Positions 7,408 through 9,913 of a stretch of DNA of 9,913 nucleotides are shown in pieces. Made by a program: the position numbers and the translations under genes. Within the stretch, counting starts at the first letter, position 1, and every line of letters starts with the position of its first letter. The stretch spans positions 1 through 9,913 of the forward strand of contig JAUVIB010000084.1 of the NCBI GenBank assembly GCA_030592985.1. The letters run 5' to 3'. The DNA comes from Calditrichaceae bacterium (GTDB lineage Bacteria; Calditrichota; Calditrichia; Calditrichales; Calditrichaceae). The notes below the pieces were generated by a model. It did no database searches and was not told the origin of the DNA. It saw only the letters and a program-made list of their open reading frames with translations.

Positions 7408-8243
7408 TATAAACCTCTCTCTTTTTCAATTTCATCATAAGCGTTATTAATCTCCTTCATTTTTTCATTAGCAAAACTGATAAAATCTTTGGGTACACCC
7501 TTTGAGATTAACATATCGGGGTGATATTCTCTTGCCAGTTTTTTATAGGCATGTTTTACTTCCTCATTGCTTGCCTTGGAGCTGATTCCGAGAATTTGAT
7601 AGGCATGGCTATTGGTTTTGATATAAAGCGCTTTTACCTGTTCATATTGGATATTGGATAATCCGAAAACGGATGACACCTCTTTTATAAATCGTTCTTC
7701 TGCCGGATGGAAACGTCCATCTGCCATAGCAATATTAAAAAGTAATTGGATCATGGTTTGCAGAACATCTGTTTGGTATCCAATCAGGTTTTTGAATTGA
7801 AGAGCAATACTCTTTGCGTCATCCCGGGAATTTTTTGCTTCATTGAATAAACGGGCAATAATTTTTCGATCTTCCGGACTAACTCTTAGATTGTTGACAA
7901 CAAACTGATCAAAAGCATGCACCTCATCTTCTGTAACAACGCCGTCAGCTTTGGCCATTTTAGCGGCAAGAGACGCCAGGCTCACATAAAATAAAAATTG
8001 ACGATCCTGAGAGCCGCCTACCTGTTGAAATGTGATCTTCACTCCACAGACAGGACAGTGGCCGTCTGCCGCTCCGCTAAGATTAATCATATGTCCGCAG
8101 TGGGGACATTTAACTTTTGAACCGCCCTTTTTCTCATTCTCCGTATCGTAGGCATGTCCGAGAGCTCCTCCGATAATAGCGCCCAACGGTCCACCGACCA
8201 TGAAACCCATTCCCGCACCGAAAACTTTTCCCCAATATCCCAT
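7407..8243 (-). CDS. djlA: DjlA-type membrane J-protein with TerB domain and inserted zinc ribbon
   Basis: This 278-residue DnaK co-chaperone is built like E. coli DjlA. The N-terminus 'MGYWGKVFGAGMGFMVGG' plus a Gly-rich helix to 'GHAYD' (1-33) closely follows DjlA's single, Gly-zipper membrane anchor. A TerB-like helical domain spans about 82-205, with the paired acidic turns K-A-D-G (98-101) and M-A-D-G (173-176). The C-terminal J domain (about 213-275) contains the HPD triad at 241-243, required to stimulate DnaK ATPase, and the 'KGVPKDF' loop typical of DjlA. Unlike E. coli DjlA, a four-cysteine zinc ribbon (C46, C49, C63, C66) lies between anchor and TerB domain. In E. coli DjlA overexpression activates the Rcs capsule system; no rcs gene is seen here. 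The start has GGAG at 8252-8249, 5 nt upstream. It is coupled to the downstream DUF1232 gene. Confidence 0.92.
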   Translation of the reverse strand: MGYWGKVFGAGMGFMVGGPLGAIIGGALGHAYDTENEKKGGSKVKCPHCGHMINLSGAADGHCPVCGVKITFQQVGGSQDRQFLFYVSLASLAAKMAKADGVVTEDEVHAFDQFVVNNLRVSPEDRKIIARLFNEAKNSRDDAKSIALQFKNLIGYQTDVLQTMIQLLFNIAMADGRFHPAEERFIKEVSSVFGLSNIQYEQVKALYIKTNSHAYQILGISSKASNEEVKHAYKKLAREYHPDMLISKGVPKDFISFANEKMKEINNAYDEIEKERGL

Positions 8244-8334
8244 AAAAACTCCAAGATTTTTAAAATAAAATATTCTTAATTATTGGAATTTATGATTTTG
8301 TATAAATAAATCAAAGAAAACTCATCTAATTTAA

Positions 8335-8363
8335 TTGAAATTAATGCACATTAATTGTATTTT
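8335..8363 (+). promoter_or_regulatory. Sigma70-like promoter candidate for the S8 protease gene
   Basis: TTGAAA (8335-8340) and TATTTT (8358-8363) are separated by exactly 17 nt, and transcription would start about 25 nt before the protease ATG. It matches 5/6 and 4/6 of the Gram-negative consensus. In such AT-rich DNA chance matches are common, and FCB bacteria often use other promoter forms. Confidence 0.35.
8339..8356. promoter_or_regulatory. 18-bp dyad inside the candidate promoter spacer
   Basis: AATTAATG (8339-8346) and CATTAATT (8349-8356) are perfect inverted repeats with a 2-nt spacer (CA). The dyad lies between the -35 and -10 candidates, a classic operator position for a dimeric repressor. 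It could also be an AT-rich coincidence. Confidence 0.3.
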
Positions 8364-8393
8364 CTCGTTGCATGTTTATGAAAAGGTGTTTTT

Positions 8394-9913
8394 ATGTTTA
8401 CAATTTTAAGAACAATAGCTTTATTATTACTGATAATATCATTTAAATTACAAGCCCAATCGTTGAAAATTTCGGATCGATTGGAAGAATCGATTAATAG
8501 TAATAAACAAGTAGCTGTGTGGATATATTTTACAGACAAAGGTAACGCGCTTAATAAAAGTATAGAGGAACGGACGACTTATATTTCAGACCGTGCCTTA
8601 AAGCGCAGGCTTAAAGTTCAAAAATCAAAGATATATGATCACTATGACCTACCTGTATATGAGCCGTACAGACAGCAAATTGAGCCCTATATCCTTAAAG
8701 AGCGTACACGTTCACGCTGGCTTAATGCCCTCAGCGCTGATGTGGAAGCTGAAAATATTGAAGCAATTGCCACATTGCCCTTTGTAAAAAAAGTAGATAT
8801 TGTAAACGGATTTCTCAGAAATGAACCACTAACGGATATAAATATAAATAATTTAAAAAAAACAAGTGCTGAAACAGCCGGTGATAGTTTACAATACCTT
8901 AAACAGATTCAACAGATAAACGTTGATAAAATGCATAACAAAAAGGTCTACGGCCAGGATGTGCTTATCTGTATGTTGGATGACGGATATCGTCTTTATC
9001 GTCAACATGAAGCTTTCGATTCGCTGAATGTAATTAAAACCTGGGATTTTATTAATAATGATGATACCGTTGAAAAATCAACATATATATATAAAGGATA
9101 TCCTGAAGGATATCACGGATCAATGACTTTGTCTGTCATCGGCGGCTATGCGCCAGGAAATTTAATTGGCACGGCCTATAAAGCCTCATATCTTTTGGGA
9201 AAGACGGAAATTGACAGCGCAGAATGGCCCATTGAAGAGGACTATTGGGTGGCTGGCCTTGAATGGGCAGATGCAGAGGGTGCTGATATTGTCAGCAGTT
9301 CCCTTGGCTATATCGATTGGTATACCTGGCGAGATATGGACGGCCAAACTCCGGTTACTACACAGGCCACCATAATTGCTGAACAAAAAGGACTGCTCGT
9401 TGTAAACTCGGCAGGAAATGAAGGTACGTGCGATTCATGTAATACCTTAATAGCGCCGGCGGACGGAGAGTATGTGCTTACGGTAGGGGCCGTTAATGCT
9501 GCAGGATACCGCTCATCTTTTTCTTCTATTGGACTGACCGCAGACGGGCGGATAAAACCGGATGTTATGGCCATGGGAACAGGTGTTACCATTGCTTCTT
9601 ATACTAATCCGCAGGGATATGGACTTGCAAATGGGACTTCGTTCTCCTGTCCTCTCACTGCCGGAGCGGCCGCACTGCTGTTATGTGCCAACCCCGGGGT
9701 TACACCGGCACAAATACGTAGCACTATGCGCAATACAGCAAGTATTGCGTTAAATCCGGATAGATATATGGGATGGGGGATCGTTAATACCGATTCTGCG
9801 GATTATTATTTAAAGTATGTTTCTATAGATAAAGAAAAACCATTTTTACCACAGACATTTATTTTGGCACAGAATTATCCGAATCCCTTTAATCCCACGA
9901 CCACTATTCTTAT
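8394..9913 (+). CDS. Secreted S8 subtilisin-like protease with type IX-type sorting domain (runs off right edge)
   Basis: An open frame of 506 codons runs from ATG 8394 (AAAAGG 7 nt upstream) to the window end. A Sec signal peptide ends near L-Q-A (19-21). Residues about 38-140 form the N-terminal prodomain seen in FCB subtilases ('VWIYFTDKGN', 'SDRALKRR', 'SRWLNALSAD', 'LPFVKKVD'). The catalytic triad is visible: D196 in 'MLDDG', H241 in 'GYHGSM', S416 in 'NGTSFSCP', with oxyanion Asn342 in 'SAGNEG'. The last residues, 'QNYPNPFNPTTTI' (493-505), open a C-terminal secretion/sorting domain of the Por/T9SS type A kind, which usually runs about 80 residues, so roughly 70 residues and the stop lie outside. 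The protein is predicted to be exported across both membranes and to act on external proteins; specificity is unknown. Two cysteines (345, 348) follow the oxyanion motif. It is divergent from djlA. Confidence 0.92.
   Translation, partial: MFTILRTIALLLLIISFKLQAQSLKISDRLEESINSNKQVAVWIYFTDKGNALNKSIEERTTYISDRALKRRLKVQKSKIYDHYDLPVYEPYRQQIEPYILKERTRSRWLNALSADVEAENIEAIATLPFVKKVDIVNGFLRNEPLTDININNLKKTSAETAGDSLQYLKQIQQINVDKMHNKKVYGQDVLICMLDDGYRLYRQHEAFDSLNVIKTWDFINNDDTVEKSTYIYKGYPEGYHGSMTLSVIGGYAPGNLIGTAYKASYLLGKTEIDSAEWPIEEDYWVAGLEWADAEGADIVSSSLGYIDWYTWRDMDGQTPVTTQATIIAEQKGLLVVNSAGNEGTCDSCNTLIAPADGEYVLTVGAVNAAGYRSSFSSIGLTADGRIKPDVMAMGTGVTIASYTNPQGYGLANGTSFSCPLTAGAAALLLCANPGVTPAQIRSTMRNTASIALNPDRYMGWGIVNTDSADYYLKYVSIDKEKPFLPQTFILAQNYPNPFNPTTTIL

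Noticed and set aside
9097..9116. GGATATC repeated twice in a short space
   Set aside because: It lies within the protease coding frame and encodes a Gly-Tyr repeat next to the catalytic His; no sign of a mobile or regulatory repeat.

Overview
The window is AT-rich, with non-coding gaps richer still in A+T. It carries several hallmarks of the FCB group of Gram-negative bacteria: an outer-membrane porin of the OprO/OprP type, a DjlA-type membrane J-protein, and a secreted subtilase ending in the 'QNYPNPFNP' start of a type IX-like C-terminal sorting domain. That form of the sorting motif is common in Ignavibacteria, Calditrichota, Marinimicrobia/KSB1-like and related lineages. I cannot place the organism more precisely from this sequence alone.

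Layout. (1) The left edge (1-529, minus) is the N-terminal part of a membrane protein with a PDZ domain between transmembrane helices; its output domain lies outside the window. (2) After a 346-bp AT-rich gap comes a complete porin gene (876-2111, plus). (3) A 245-bp gap precedes a tight four-gene plus-strand unit (2357-6884). It encodes an NRAMP-fold transporter without the canonical metal-binding residues, an M20 (ArgE/DapE-type) deacylase, an extended SDR/epimerase-like protein lacking the catalytic lysine, and a DapA/NanA-type Schiff-base aldolase-like TIM barrel. Intergenic distances are 21 bp, a 4-bp overlap and 14 bp, and genes two and three both start with TTG. (4) Convergent to it is a translationally coupled minus-strand pair: djlA with an inserted zinc ribbon (8243-7407), then a DUF1232/YkvA membrane protein (7407-6970). 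(5) From a 150-bp divergent intergenic region starts a secreted S8 protease (8394 to the right edge, plus), cut off inside its sorting domain.

How the genes may work together. The four-gene unit is the most interesting part. A transporter, a hydrolase that cleaves an amide or ester, an NAD-binding SDR-fold enzyme and a pyruvate-type lyase together read as an uptake and breakdown route for a small organic acid or an acylated amino compound. An NRAMP-fold protein with no D-P-G-N and no M-P-H motif at its head would then be carrying an organic substrate, or a different ion, rather than Mn2+/Fe2+. The substrate is not deducible from the sequence. The remaining genes are envelope functions (porin, PDZ sensor-like protein, J-protein, secreted protease) with no visible tie to this pathway.

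No tRNA, rRNA, CRISPR array, insertion sequence or phage gene was seen.
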